Shown here in pieces: positions 36,363 through 46,025 of a stretch of 64,000 nt of DNA; within the stretch, counting starts at the first letter, position 1, and every line of letters starts with the position of its first letter. The position numbers were made by a program, and so were the translations under genes. The notes below the pieces were generated by a model that did no database searches, was not told the origin of the DNA, and saw only the letters and a program-made list of their open reading frames with translations. The stretch is from JAKFFN01 sp036675025 (GTDB lineage Bacteria; Sumerlaeota; Sumerlaeia; Sumerlaeales; Sumerlaeaceae): the NCBI GenBank assembly GCA_036675025.1, contig JAKFFN010000055.1, positions 12,838-76,837 on the forward strand, in the 5' to 3' direction.

Positions 36363-37238
36363 TTGAGCTCAGCATCCGCTGACTCCGCCAATGCCTCTGA
36401 GCATGCTGCGGTTGAGGTGGCCGCGGATGAAATACGCCGACAATTGCCAGGCGCAAACAGAGCAACTGTCCTTGTAATAGCAGGAAGCGGTCTGGGCGGA
36501 TTTGTTAAATCCATTTCCGCTTCTTCTGAACTAGCATACGATGCAATTTTTGGAATTGGCGGCAGCACTGTGGCGGGTCACGCCGGACGCCTTATGGTCG
36601 CCGAGGCAGGCGATATGCACACCCCGTTGCTGGTAATGAGTGGGCGCAGGCATTTATATGAAGGACTTACAGCTGCCGAGGCCGCAAGGCTGCCAAGGGC
36701 CGTCATGCTTGCGTTTCCGCAAATTAAACGCGTGGTGGTCAGCAATGCGGCCGGTGGCTTAAACCCGACCTTTTCCGTAGGCGATCTGATGGTCATTTCC
36801 GATCATGTTAACTGGATGTTTAAGAACCCGCTGGTCGGCCCGAATAGTGATGCATGGGGTCCCCGTTTCCCCGATGCCAGTGACATCTATAGCCGCTGCT
36901 TGCGCGAACTGGCCGTTGCTACTGCTACTGAGCATAACATTCCGCTACGTCACGGGGTATACGTGGCCATGCACGGCCCCAGCTACGAGACCCGGGCCGA
37001 AATCAATATGCTCCGTAATATCTTAGGGGCGGACGCGGTCGGAATGAGTACTGTGCCCGAGGCACTTATCGCCGCACATATGGGCAGGGAAGTGCTGGGC
37101 ATCAGCTTTATATCCAACCTGCTCGTAAACCCCGCAGTTACCACGCATAAAGAAGTTGTCGAAAATGCCCGTCTGGTAGAAGAAAAGTTCAGCAAGCTGC
37201 TGACAGCGCTGCTGCCAGAATTACACCAGCCAATATGA
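36363..37238 (+). CDS. Purine nucleoside phosphorylase (trimeric type)
   Basis: 291 residues. It splits purine nucleosides with phosphate to the base and ribose-1-phosphate. Visible motifs: the phosphate site VIAGSGLGGF near residue 40, MSGRRHLYEG near 90, VVSNAAGGLNP near 128, HGPSYETRAEI near 205, GMSTVPEALIA near 228 and ISFISNLLVNPA near 250, whose Asn fits the 6-oxopurine-specific trimeric class. Start is TTG immediately after the EIIA stop; no better start exists until well inside the conserved domain. The first 25 residues are a poorly conserved extension. Confidence 0.93.
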   Translation: MSSASADSANASEHAAVEVAADEIRRQLPGANRATVLVIAGSGLGGFVKSISASSELAYDAIFGIGGSTVAGHAGRLMVAEAGDMHTPLLVMSGRRHLYEGLTAAEAARLPRAVMLAFPQIKRVVVSNAAGGLNPTFSVGDLMVISDHVNWMFKNPLVGPNSDAWGPRFPDASDIYSRCLRELAVATATEHNIPLRHGVYVAMHGPSYETRAEINMLRNILGADAVGMSTVPEALIAAHMGREVLGISFISNLLVNPAVTTHKEVVENARLVEEKFSKLLTALLPELHQPI

Positions 37239-37350
37239 AGGTTTTGCGGCCCTAAGCCGTATATGCCCCCTGAATCTCTTACTCGGAGAATCGCTGTCAC
37301 CCGGCGATACCCTGGGTTTGAGACAATTTCCAGAAAGATTGGGTGAAACC

Positions 37351-37620
37351 ATGAGCGTTACTGCGGATAAGAAGCAGGAGATTATCTCCACTAACAAGAC
37401 GCATGACACAGATACCGGCTCGCCGGAAGTCCAGGTCGCAATCCTCACAGAGCGGATCAAAAACCTGACGGAGCATTTTAAGACGCACAAGAAAGACCAC
37501 CATAGCCGTCGCGGTCTTCTCATGCTGGTCGGTCAGCGTAAGAGCATGCTGAACTACCTGAAAAAGAAAGACATCGAGCGTTACCGCGCACTGATCGAGA
37601 AGCTGGGTCTGCGTAAGTAA
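37351..37620 (+). CDS. rpsO: Ribosomal protein uS15
   Basis: 89 residues, standard length, with family blocks DTGSPEVQVAILTERI, HKKDHHSRRGLLMLV and RKSMLNYLKKKD. It binds 16S rRNA early in assembly of the small-subunit platform. ATG 37351 has GGGTGA upstream; the longer frame to 37318 adds 11 residues not found in the family. A strong terminator follows. The 110-bp leader may hold autoregulatory structure, as in other rpsO genes, but I could not show one. Confidence 0.97.
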   Translation: MSVTADKKQEIISTNKTHDTDTGSPEVQVAILTERIKNLTEHFKTHKKDHHSRRGLLMLVGQRKSMLNYLKKKDIERYRALIEKLGLRK

Positions 37621-37638
37621 GGTTTAAAGTAACAATAA

Positions 37639-37677
37639 AGCGGGCGTCGTCTCATTGAGACAACGCCCGCTTTTTAT
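37639..37677 (+). terminator. Strong rho-independent terminator after rpsO
   Basis: 15-bp stem AGCGGGCGTCGTCTC / GAGACAACGCCCGCT with one mismatch and loop ATT, followed by TTTTTATTT. Confidence 0.95.
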
Positions 37678-37731
37678 TTCTACCTGAATCCTGCTGTTAT
37701 GTCAGCAAGCTTAGAAAACAGCGGTTATCGC

Positions 37732-38346
37732 TTAGTTCTTGGCCAGGTGCACGCCACAGCCATACGGCTTGGTTTTAGTCGTAGCAGGAACCTCGCCTTT
37801 ACTGGCCGCTTCCACGGCCTGTGCTACGTAGTTCGTTGCAGAGGCGTCTTTCGACACGTCGGGAGATGGATTGTCATTTAACGCGCCGTCATAAACGACG
37901 TTGCCTTCCTTATTGATCACAAACATATGAGGAGTCGTTTTCGCTCCCAATGCCCTGGCAATGGTTCCCGAGGTATCAACCAGCGTCGGATACGTAATGC
38001 TGTACTTGTCAGAAACGGCTTTGGAGTCCGCTGCGGTATTATAGTGTCCGCTATTAACCGCCAGGTAAACTCCGCCCTTGTCCTGCACGCTCTTTGCAAG
38101 GTTCTGCATGATCTTTTGCTCATATCGGGGAACCATAAATGGACAGCCTGATTTACCCGTTACCGGGCTTCCAGGATTAGTAAACTCCAGCACCACAACC
38201 TTGCCGTTGTAATCAGATAGCGAGTGTGTTTTGCCCTCTGCATCCTGGCCGCTGAATTCTGGAGCCTTTTTCAAATCCTGGGCCGGTGCAAGGGCTAGAA
38301 GAGAGAAGATAGATACTGCACCAAGGGTACGTTGAAGCACTTTCAT
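37732..38346 (-). CDS. Secreted peroxiredoxin/redoxin-family protein
   Basis: 204 residues. Signal peptide VLQRTLGAVSIFSLLALAPA. The AhpC/TSA-like domain has DYNGKVVVLEFTNPG, then SGCPFMVPRYEQ where the peroxidatic-type Cys sits near residue 70, and TPHMFVINKEGNVVYDGALND. A second Cys pair region, KTKPYGCGVH, lies at the very end and could be the resolving Cys, as in other members of this thiol-disulfide family. It probably acts in the periplasm against peroxides or on thiols. AGGAGG lies about 10 bases before the ATG. Confidence 0.85.
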   Translation of the reverse strand: MKVLQRTLGAVSIFSLLALAPAQDLKKAPEFSGQDAEGKTHSLSDYNGKVVVLEFTNPGSPVTGKSGCPFMVPRYEQKIMQNLAKSVQDKGGVYLAVNSGHYNTAADSKAVSDKYSITYPTLVDTSGTIARALGAKTTPHMFVINKEGNVVYDGALNDNPSPDVSKDASATNYVAQAVEAASKGEVPATTKTKPYGCGVHLAKN

Positions 38347-38414
38347 AGAGGTGTCCTCCTGGACTGTATTAAACTGTAACTATCCCCGCTAGTTTGAGGG
38401 TGAAAAGAGAATGC

Positions 38415-39500
38415 ATGTTCCGTGACATCCGCATGGCAGGTACGATTTCCATAAGGGGCATTTTCCTGTGCTGCGTGTTAAGTATGTTTGTTTTATCAGG
38501 CCTGGTGGCTCAGAAACCACCTGTTGTCCTGGAACAACGGCTGCTTCGGGTGGAAGCCCCTGCCGAAAATGAGAAGTATGCAAAATCCGTCCTCAGTCAT
38601 GCCACCGCTGCTCTACGTATCGTAAATGATCAGGCTGGCGAGGCCATGCACATTCCCATTACGTTTGAAGTAGTCCCTACCGAGAAGGAATTTCTGACCC
38701 GGGCCGGTGGAGTTGGCGAAAACTCCCTGGCAGTATCTCTTGGCGGTCAGGCACGGGTGCTCATCAGTCGGCCTGCTATGGCTGAATCCGGCTCTGACAA
38801 GATCAGGCAGGTGCTTGTTCATGAGCTGGCTCATGTATACCTGGACGCCAAAACAGCGGCTCCAGTGCCGCGCTGGGTGCATGAGGGCGTAGCGCAGGCG
38901 CTGGCGGGGGAATGGGCAGACGCACCCAGTGAGGGAAGAATGGCCATAGCCGCCTACACCGGCGGGCTCATTCCGCTCCGTAACCTCATAAATGGTTTTC
39001 CCTCGGATCAAACCCGGCGAGACATGGCCTACGCCCAATCCTACTCCGTGGTCAGATACCTTGTAAGAAATGACTTCGGCAATTCCCTGGCGCTCTTTCT
39101 ACGCGCGATACGCGGCGAAGAGGGTAAAGATTACCTCAAGTCTTTGTCAGGCGGGATTCACCTGGAATCAGTAGATTACCGATGGAGGTCAGAGCTCCGG
39201 CACCCACGCTTCCTGTTTACCATAGTTCTCAGTAGCGGCTTTTTATGGGGTGCTGCTGCTCTGCTACTGCTGTTTGCCTACGTAGTAAAACGCCGACGCT
39301 CAAAGGTCCTGCGTCAGCAGTGGGCGCGCGAGGAGATGCTCGCCGCCGAATACGGGTCAATGACCGTCCCCCATGATACACGCGAAACATGGGACCCGGA
39401 AACAGAATCAGAATTCGTTGATTACGTCGAATCAGATGAGTCATATCTCGCCGATGATGAGCCGGAAGATTCGACCGGTGATGATACCAGGTGGAGGTAG
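38415..39500 (+). CDS. Membrane-anchored peptidase MA-like zinc metallopeptidase
   Basis: 361 residues. A signal-anchor segment (GIFLCCVLSMFVLSGL) is followed by a periplasmic gluzincin domain: VLVHELAHVYLD near residue 140 gives the HExxH, and VPRWVHEGVAQALAGEW about 20 residues later supplies the third ligand Glu. A C-terminal helix (GFLWGAAALLLLFAYVV) anchors it, followed by a basic then strongly acidic cytoplasmic tail. Substrate unknown. The frame is open to a TTG at 38394; ATG 38415 preceded by AAAAGAGA is preferred. Only 6 bp separate it from the next gene. Confidence 0.82.
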   Translation: MFRDIRMAGTISIRGIFLCCVLSMFVLSGLVAQKPPVVLEQRLLRVEAPAENEKYAKSVLSHATAALRIVNDQAGEAMHIPITFEVVPTEKEFLTRAGGVGENSLAVSLGGQARVLISRPAMAESGSDKIRQVLVHELAHVYLDAKTAAPVPRWVHEGVAQALAGEWADAPSEGRMAIAAYTGGLIPLRNLINGFPSDQTRRDMAYAQSYSVVRYLVRNDFGNSLALFLRAIRGEEGKDYLKSLSGGIHLESVDYRWRSELRHPRFLFTIVLSSGFLWGAAALLLLFAYVVKRRRSKVLRQQWAREEMLAAEYGSMTVPHDTRETWDPETESEFVDYVESDESYLADDEPEDSTGDDTRWR

Positions 39501-39506
39501 CGAGTC

Positions 39507-39932
39507 ATGGCATTTTCTGAGCATTCACCCAGAACGCGTGATCCAAAACTCCTGCTGCGCGAAATGGACGCGACTTTGCGCATCCGCGAAATTGAAAAGG
39601 TTCACCGTTGCCGTGAACGCATCCAGGGGCGCTGGTACGACAGCGGAGTCGCTGCACTTCTATTTGTATCCGGGCTCGGGATCCTCATTACCGTGTTTAG
39701 AATCATTCCGGCATCCACCGATTTGCTCTTCTGGTTTGTGTTCGGCTGGGTAGCGCTGTTTATCCTGTCGCTCATCGCCACCCTCGAGGTCCTGCACTCA
39801 AAAACCCTCGCTCTGCGTGAGCTCTGCGATTGGCAGGCGCGAGAACTCTCCGAACTCAGTCAGCAGGTAAACCGGCTATCGCACCAGCAGTCCATCGTGC
39901 AGCAATCTGTTCCGGGAGACAGACAGGGCTAA
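39507..39932 (+). CDS. Two-helix membrane protein with C-terminal coiled coil
   Basis: 141 residues. The N-terminal 50 are charged and helical (LREMDATLRIREIEKV), two membrane helices follow (GVAALLFVSGLGILITVF and FWFVFGWVALFILSLIA), then a coiled-coil tail (LSELSQQVNRLSHQQS). I recognise no family. It follows the metallopeptidase gene by 6 bp, so the two likely form an operon and may work together at the inner membrane. Confidence 0.75.
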   Translation: MAFSEHSPRTRDPKLLLREMDATLRIREIEKVHRCRERIQGRWYDSGVAALLFVSGLGILITVFRIIPASTDLLFWFVFGWVALFILSLIATLEVLHSKTLALRELCDWQARELSELSQQVNRLSHQQSIVQQSVPGDRQG

Positions 39933-39935
39933 GAT

Positions 39936-41090
39936 CTAAAACTCACCATTTGGCAGGGTGAATCCGGCCATGGCCGGCGGAGTTATGGCCTCATCGCCAA
40001 AAGACGTCCCGATAGCCCGCGCCGATTTGACAATCGGATGATCCACCGGCACCTTCCGCAGCTGTTTTACAGAATCCTTCAGCGGAACAGAAACAAAATC
40101 CCCACACCTGTAGCTCGCCATCATTCCCCACTGGCCCGCAAGTGCAAGGCATGCCGCCGTATGTCCAAAACCAGTCGATAGCAGTCGATCCTGCGCACTC
40201 GGGGTGCCGCCCCGTTGGATGTGGCCAAGTACCGTCGCGCGAGCCTCTACGCCAGTAGTGGTCTCTATTTCATCAGCAAGCCGCTGCGCAATACCGCCCA
40301 ATCGGATTGGATCTGGACTGCTCGCAATCACCTTGCTGACCGTCAGTTCGCCGCCCAGAGCTTTCGCTCCCTCAGCCACTGCAATAATACTGAACCGCTT
40401 GCCGACTTGCGATCTATCTTTAATCACCTGGCAGATAGATTCCATTGTATAAGGAATTTCCGGTATCAGTATCACGTCAGATCCGCTGGCCACTCCAGAG
40501 TAGAGCGTAAGCCACCCCGCATAGCGCCCCATAATTTCCACAACCATGGCCCTGTGGTGGCTCATGGCAGTCGAGTGCAGACGGTCGATGCACTCCGTCG
40601 CTATCTGCACCGCAGTATCAAAACCAAAAGTTACATCTGTAGCAGCCAGATCGTTATCGATAGTTTTCGGGACCCCGATGCACTTAAGGCCCTTCTCATC
40701 CATAAGCCGTGTCGCCATGCTCATGGATCCATCACCGCCAATGACGATCAAGCCTTCCAGCTTTAGCTCCGCCATGACTTCGACAACGCGGTCGGAATAG
40801 TCCTCAGGCGGCTCTCCGTTTACCTGGTGAGAAGTTGGACTCCACATGAAGGGGTTGTCGCGGTTGCTGGAACCAAGCATTGTTCCCCCGGTGGTAAGTA
40901 CGCCGGACAGATCGCAGTTAGTCAACCGCCGCCAACGGCGTTCAAGTATTCCTAGAAAGCCATCTTCGAAACCAACTACTTCGTGACCGTGACCGATAAT
41001 CGTCTTTCCCACAGCTCGAAGCACTGCGTTTAATCCAGGGCAATCACCACCGGCCGTAAGAATACCGAAACGTCGCTTCCCTGTAGTCAT
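39936..41090 (-). CDS. pfkA: 6-phosphofructokinase, probably ATP-dependent, group III-like
   Basis: 384 residues. It phosphorylates fructose-6-phosphate to the 1,6-bisphosphate. FGILTAGGDCPGLNAVLRA starts the protein; VIGGDGSMSMA and GVPKTIDNDLAATDVTFGF hold the catalytic region, and MGRYAGWLTLYSGVASGSD follows. Gly follows the GGD motif (ATP-type), while the PKTIDND lysine is shared with pyrophosphate-type and group III enzymes, a combination known from actinobacterial ATP enzymes. ATG 41090 has GGAGG 6 bases upstream; the longer frame runs into alaS. It lies 20 bp downstream of alaS. Confidence 0.92.
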   Translation of the reverse strand: MTTGKRRFGILTAGGDCPGLNAVLRAVGKTIIGHGHEVVGFEDGFLGILERRWRRLTNCDLSGVLTTGGTMLGSSNRDNPFMWSPTSHQVNGEPPEDYSDRVVEVMAELKLEGLIVIGGDGSMSMATRLMDEKGLKCIGVPKTIDNDLAATDVTFGFDTAVQIATECIDRLHSTAMSHHRAMVVEIMGRYAGWLTLYSGVASGSDVILIPEIPYTMESICQVIKDRSQVGKRFSIIAVAEGAKALGGELTVSKVIASSPDPIRLGGIAQRLADEIETTTGVEARATVLGHIQRGGTPSAQDRLLSTGFGHTAACLALAGQWGMMASYRCGDFVSVPLKDSVKQLRKVPVDHPIVKSARAIGTSFGDEAITPPAMAGFTLPNGEF

Positions 41091-41109
41091 TGCTATCCTC
41101 CAAGTTGGA

Positions 41110-44100
41110 TCAGGAAAAAGTTTCAATCTTATTACGGGCAAATTTACGTCCGGATTCAAGTGCCTCATGCAACTTTTGAGGATCCTTGGCTCCGGCCATG
41201 GCCATTTCTGCCTTGCCGCCGCCGCTACCGCCTGCCACCTGCGCAGCCTGGCGGATGATATCGCCCGCAGCAAGGCCACGCGCCGCCACATCTTTGCTGG
41301 CACCAGCAATCAGCGCAACCTTCCCATCAACTACCGATCCAAGCAAAGCGAACAGGTTCTCAGGCTGACGCGACTTCATCGCATCGTACGCATCACGCAG
41401 GCCCTTGGCATCAACCCCGGAAAACTGGTGAACCACCAGCTTAACCCCGTTAATTGTCTCTGCTTTCGCCAGCACATCCGCTGCGTCAGCACCGCTTGAT
41501 GCAGCCTGCATCTTGCTGAGTTCACGCCGCGCGTTTTTCAGTTCTTCCTGCAGCGACGCAATTCGCTCACTGACTTTCGCCCGGGGAACCTTAAGGTCCT
41601 CCGCCAGTTTCTTGAGGGTCTGCCGTTCCAACTGGATCAGTTCCACAGCTGCCCGGCCGGTTACGGCCTCAATGCGCCGGACCCCAGCCGACACCGCACT
41701 CTCTGAAACTATAAGAACCGGTCCCGTCTCGCCAGTAGAAAGCAAGTGCGTACCGCCGCAAAACTCGGTGTCCCACTGCGGGATATCCACCACACGTACC
41801 CTTTGCCCATACTTTTCGCCAAACGGCGCGATTATGCCAGGCAGCTCACGGGCTTCCTCCAGGCTCATCCAGGTGATCTGCAGGGCCACGTCATCCATCA
41901 CCTGCTCGTTCACCAGTTTTTCAATCTCAGCCAGCGCGTCCGCGCTTACTGCATCCGGATTCGTAAAGTCAAACCGCAGGTAATCCGGCCCCACGTATGA
42001 ACCTTGCTGCGTAACGTGCGTACCTACCACCCGCTTCAGCGCCCCTTGCAGGATATGGGTAGCTGTATGGTTCCGCATGATGTCCATGCGTCGTTCCACA
42101 TCAATACCGGCATCAAGCACGCTATCCAGAGAGAGCGCCCCGTTTTCTACCGTTCCAAAGTGCACATAGATTTCATCGGCCGACTTATGTACGTCATACA
42201 CTCGCACCCGGCAGTTGCCTTCGGTCAGCCATCCTGTATCTGCAACCTGGCCGCCAGACTCCGCATAAAACGGCGTCTGGTCCAAAACAAGCGCCACATC
42301 GTCACCCGCAGTAGCTTCAGATACAGCTTTGCCATCCTTATAAATGCCGAGCACCATGATGTTTGGCACTGTAGCTACAGGATAGGCGCCGGAGAAAAAA
42401 TCATCTTCGTCCATCGCGTCGATGATCTCTTCGTCAGACGGAAAATCATCAGGCATATCGAAAGGCAGATCGTCTTCGTTGGCATCGATGAAGCCCTCAA
42501 AGTCGTCGTCTTTCCCCTTCATCTTCCCAAACAAATCCGAAATGCTGTTTTGAAAGTTCTGAAATTCCTTCGACTTAAACAACGTTTCCATGTCCTCTGC
42601 GTTATCAGGACCTTCATCGTCGTCACTGTCGTCATAATCCCCATCTTCCAGCTCCAGGCCCTCCAGCGATCCCTCGGGATCCAGCATGTTCTGGAGCATT
42701 TCCATAGCCTGTGGGCCGCTCTCTTCCGGATATCCGAGAAACGCCGTCGGCCCATGTTCCAGGCTGATGACCTTAAGGTATTCTGTCAGGTCAGCCAGCT
42801 TGGTACCTTTGCTGGTTTGTCTGCTGATTTCCTGGTGTTCAGCCACATGCTTCTTATAAGATTCCATATCGATGCTGAAACCACGCTCAGTCGCGATTTC
42901 CAGTATATCGTCCAGCGGAAGTCCATACGTTGCCGTCAGCTGAAAAACGTCAGCGCCACTAATCTGCGGCGTTGAGCTTCCGGCGGTCGACAGCAGTGAG
43001 TCCAGCCGGGTCAGCCCGGCTCCAAGAGTCTGTACATACGCATTTTCTTCTGTGCGGATAACTTTGCGCAGGTGTTCCGGCGAACGTTTCAGTTCCGGGT
43101 ATGTGTCTCCCATCACCCGGATCACTGTATCCACCAGCTGCTCCATAAATGGCTCTTCCTTGCCGGCTCGTCGGGCATATCGAGCCGCACGCCGCAGCAG
43201 CCTGCGCATTACATAGCCGCGGCCTTCATTGCCTGGAAGTATGCCCTCGCTGATGACAAACGTCAGTGCGCGCATGTGGTCCGCTACCACGTTTACTGCC
43301 TGCTGCAACTCAAGGGGAGCTTTTTGGTACTCGCCCACTCCCATAAGTTCAGCCGCATGTTCCACAATGGGAAGCAGCAGATCAGTCGTATAAGGGCTTT
43401 CTTTCTCCTGCACAAGGCAGCACAGGCGTTCAAGCCCCATGCCCGTATCCACGCCACGGTTTTTCAGCGGCGGACGGCTCCCGTCCTTCTGCTGATCGAA
43501 TTGCGGAAATACACAGTTCCAGAATTCCAGGAACCGGCTGCCCGGATCGTCATCGTTAATCGTCGCATGCTGAAAAGTTAAGCCGGCGCCATACTTTTCG
43601 CCGCGATCGTAGTATAGCTCGCTACACGGGCCGCACGCACCCGTTTCACCGGCAGGGCCCCAGAAATTATCCCTCGCCCCCAGGCGCACCATGCGCTCTT
43701 CCGGCATTCCAATTTCTTTGGTCCAGATGTCCCACGCTTCGTCGTCATCTTCGTAAACGCTCGCATAAATCCGGCTTGGATCAAGCTTCACAACCTGCGT
43801 TGAGAACTCCCAGGCCCACGTCAGCGCTTCCCGCTTAAAATAATCGCCAAATGAGAAGTTGCCCAGCATCTCGAAGAACGTATGGTGGCGAAGCGTGCGG
43901 CCCACGTTTTCCAGGTCGCTGCCTTTGCCGCCGGCGCGCATACACTTCTGTACGCTACAGGCGCGGCGATATGGCAACTCTCCACTGCCCGCATAAAGCG
44001 GCTTGAACTGGACCATTCCCGCCGTGGTAAAGAGCAGCGTCGGGTCATCCGGCGGCACCAGGGGCGATGATCCAACAACCTTATGGTCGCGCTGGGAGAA

Positions 44101-44139
44101 AAAATCGAGGTAGGCTTTACGTATCTGCTGGGCTTTCAT
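41110..44139 (-). CDS. alaS: Alanyl-tRNA synthetase with an acidic insertion
   Basis: 1009 residues against about 875 normally. It charges tRNA-Ala. Class II core: YLDFFSQRDHKVVGSSPLVP, HHTFFEMLGNFSFGDYFK, LGARDNFWGPAGETGACGPCSE. Editing domain zinc ligands HTATHILQGAL and CGGTHLLSTGE are present, then the helical region and DHHA1 C-terminal domain with VAGGSGGGKAEMAMAGA. Between FLGYPEES (near residue 475) and NIMVLGIYKDG (near 590) there is an extra segment of about 110 residues, nearly a third Asp/Glu, with a helical patch KEFQNFQNSISDLFGKMKGK. It lies just before the editing domain. All catalytic residues look intact. pfk follows closely. Confidence 0.96.
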   Translation of the reverse strand: MKAQQIRKAYLDFFSQRDHKVVGSSPLVPPDDPTLLFTTAGMVQFKPLYAGSGELPYRRACSVQKCMRAGGKGSDLENVGRTLRHHTFFEMLGNFSFGDYFKREALTWAWEFSTQVVKLDPSRIYASVYEDDDEAWDIWTKEIGMPEERMVRLGARDNFWGPAGETGACGPCSELYYDRGEKYGAGLTFQHATINDDDPGSRFLEFWNCVFPQFDQQKDGSRPPLKNRGVDTGMGLERLCCLVQEKESPYTTDLLLPIVEHAAELMGVGEYQKAPLELQQAVNVVADHMRALTFVISEGILPGNEGRGYVMRRLLRRAARYARRAGKEEPFMEQLVDTVIRVMGDTYPELKRSPEHLRKVIRTEENAYVQTLGAGLTRLDSLLSTAGSSTPQISGADVFQLTATYGLPLDDILEIATERGFSIDMESYKKHVAEHQEISRQTSKGTKLADLTEYLKVISLEHGPTAFLGYPEESGPQAMEMLQNMLDPEGSLEGLELEDGDYDDSDDDEGPDNAEDMETLFKSKEFQNFQNSISDLFGKMKGKDDDFEGFIDANEDDLPFDMPDDFPSDEEIIDAMDEDDFFSGAYPVATVPNIMVLGIYKDGKAVSEATAGDDVALVLDQTPFYAESGGQVADTGWLTEGNCRVRVYDVHKSADEIYVHFGTVENGALSLDSVLDAGIDVERRMDIMRNHTATHILQGALKRVVGTHVTQQGSYVGPDYLRFDFTNPDAVSADALAEIEKLVNEQVMDDVALQITWMSLEEARELPGIIAPFGEKYGQRVRVVDIPQWDTEFCGGTHLLSTGETGPVLIVSESAVSAGVRRIEAVTGRAAVELIQLERQTLKKLAEDLKVPRAKVSERIASLQEELKNARRELSKMQAASSGADAADVLAKAETINGVKLVVHQFSGVDAKGLRDAYDAMKSRQPENLFALLGSVVDGKVALIAGASKDVAARGLAAGDIIRQAAQVAGGSGGGKAEMAMAGAKDPQKLHEALESGRKFARNKIETFS

Positions 44140-44276
44140 ATCACCGGTTCTGACATACTGATTTCAGCTTTCTTCATGGGAAAACAGGCCATTATATTAA
44201 TACAATTCAATTTACCATAAATCCCGCACAGTTTCACGGATTGATAGCGAACTTCCTGGCATAGCAAAGCATTGTT

Positions 44277-45074
44277 TCAGCCGTTTAGATCGCGCCTCGT
44301 AAAAACTCCATAAGCGATACCTAGGAATGCCACCGAACTTGCCAGGCTGGTAATCAGCAGCAGGTGCATGTTATCCTGGTTCCACGACTCCGGAATTCCG
44401 CTGGCGATGCTGTTGCCAATCCCGATCGCGTCGTCATAGTAGCTGCTGAAAACGTAATCATCCACGTTGCGCACCAGGGCTTGGGCAGTGTACATAAACA
44501 TAACCAGTCCCACCGCCACCCCGATAGCTGTCGCCACACTGCGAGATAACACACTTACAAGCAGCGCGAAACACACGGTAGCAGCATGCGGCAGATACGT
44601 CAGGCCAAGGGCAATCCCAAAGATCGCCAGTTGCCCCGACGCCGGCGGCAGGTCCAGCCCTTCGTCGAATGAGTTGGTTAGGGGGTAACTGGCGGCTATT
44701 GGCAGCGCCACAATCAGGTTTGCAGCAAACATCAGCACCAGGTAAATTAGCCCGGTAATTAGCTTCGCATGTAGAAAATGGGAGCGGTAAATCGGCCGGG
44801 GCAGCAGCATTCGCAGGCTTCCACGACTCGTCTCCGACGCAATTAAGGTCGACGCAAACACTGTTGAAAATATAGGGATTATGGAGGTCGAAACAAGGTT
44901 CAGGTTGAAAGTTAGGTAAACTCGCGAGCTGAGTTCGCCGGGTGCCCCCAGCCGTTCAACCGTATGCTTCGCCATAAAGGCCGTCAGCGCACTTAAGGCC
45001 AATCCCATCCAGGGCAGCTTCAGCCGCACGGCTTTTGTAAACTCTGCTGATATGAGGCGGGTCAGGGCGGCCAT
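44277..45074 (-). CDS. ABC-2 type transporter permease subunit
   Basis: 265 residues with six membrane helices. It begins LISAEFTKAVRLKLPW, typical of ABC-2 permeases, and has IASETSRGSLRMLLPRPIYR after the second helix, the cytoplasmic coupling region, and FTRRDLNG at the end. The ATPase that should drive it is not next to it on either side, so the partner must be encoded elsewhere. Substrate unknown. Confidence 0.82.
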   Translation of the reverse strand: MAALTRLISAEFTKAVRLKLPWMGLALSALTAFMAKHTVERLGAPGELSSRVYLTFNLNLVSTSIIPIFSTVFASTLIASETSRGSLRMLLPRPIYRSHFLHAKLITGLIYLVLMFAANLIVALPIAASYPLTNSFDEGLDLPPASGQLAIFGIALGLTYLPHAATVCFALLVSVLSRSVATAIGVAVGLVMFMYTAQALVRNVDDYVFSSYYDDAIGIGNSIASGIPESWNQDNMHLLLITSLASSVAFLGIAYGVFTRRDLNG

Positions 45075-45233
45075 TGCTTATCCGTGAAGTACCTCGCTTT
45101 TGCATATCTTGTTTGTAAAGGGGGAAAGCAAATGAACGGCCAAAGAAATCCGCAGTAAGATCAATGGCAGGAATGATCCCTCATGTTTTCTGTTGATACC
45201 ATCGGCAGCCAGAAGGCTCATGAGGTTAAGACC

Positions 45234-46025
45234 ATGATTGATACACATTCACACATCCACGGACGGGAATTTATTGAAGACTTCCCGGAAATGCTAAAGC
45301 GAGCGCAGGACGCCGGTGTCGAGCGTGTGGCTCTGGTTGGCGTTCACATGGAAGATACCGACCGTGCGCTTGCAGTTGCCCAGGCTAACCCACATTGCTA
45401 CGTTGTAGCCGGAGTTCATCCTCATGAAGCGAAGCTTTGGAATCAGGCTGCTTGCGAAACGCTCAAGGGGCAGATCACGGCCAACCGCGATCATGTGGTG
45501 GCAGTAGGGGAGATGGGACTCGACTATCATTATGATTTTGCTCCGAAAGACGATCAGCGCAAAGCATTCCTTGGGCAGCTGAACCTTGCCCGCGAACTGG
45601 ACCTGCCAATCGTCATCCACTGCCGTGAGGCTTATGATGACTGTCTCGAGATTCTGAAAGACTTTTACGTTGATGCACCGGCCGACCCTGCCAGGCCGCG
45701 GGGCGTACTGCATTGCTGGTTTGGCACCCTGGCACAGGCAAGTGAGTCTGTGGCGCTCGGTTTTATGCTCGGCATAGGCGGAGCCTGCACCTTTAAGAAA
45801 GCAGACGAACTCCATCGCGTTGTCTCAGAAATTCCCCTTGAACACTTCGTGCTGGAAACCGATGCCCCCTATATGGCGCCCGTACCCTACCGCGGAAAAC
45901 GCAACGAACCCGCATTCCTAACCCACGTAGTAGCCCGCATCGCAGAACTTAAAGGCATCATGCCCGCAGAAGTCGCCGAAATCACCACCGCCAACGCAAA
46001 GCGTCTTTATCGCTGGACAGACTAA
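45234..46025 (+). CDS. tatD: TatD family metal-dependent hydrolase
   Basis: 263 residues, TIM-barrel deoxyribonuclease-like hydrolase. Metal ligands: DTHSHIH at the start, AVGEMGLDYHYDFAPKDDQ near residue 90, LPIVIHCREAYDD near 127, GVLHCWFG near 160 and LETDAPYMAP near 210. The family includes 3'-5' exonucleases and D-aminoacyl-tRNA deacylase-like enzymes. The frame is open to 45183, but MIDTHSHIH at 45234 is the usual start, with GAGG about 9 bases upstream. Confidence 0.94.
   Translation: MIDTHSHIHGREFIEDFPEMLKRAQDAGVERVALVGVHMEDTDRALAVAQANPHCYVVAGVHPHEAKLWNQAACETLKGQITANRDHVVAVGEMGLDYHYDFAPKDDQRKAFLGQLNLARELDLPIVIHCREAYDDCLEILKDFYVDAPADPARPRGVLHCWFGTLAQASESVALGFMLGIGGACTFKKADELHRVVSEIPLEHFVLETDAPYMAPVPYRGKRNEPAFLTHVVARIAELKGIMPAEVAEITTANAKRLYRWTD

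Noticed and set aside
42004..42975. A 323-codon + strand frame opposite alaS
   Set aside because: alaS is certain; the antisense frame has no family pattern.
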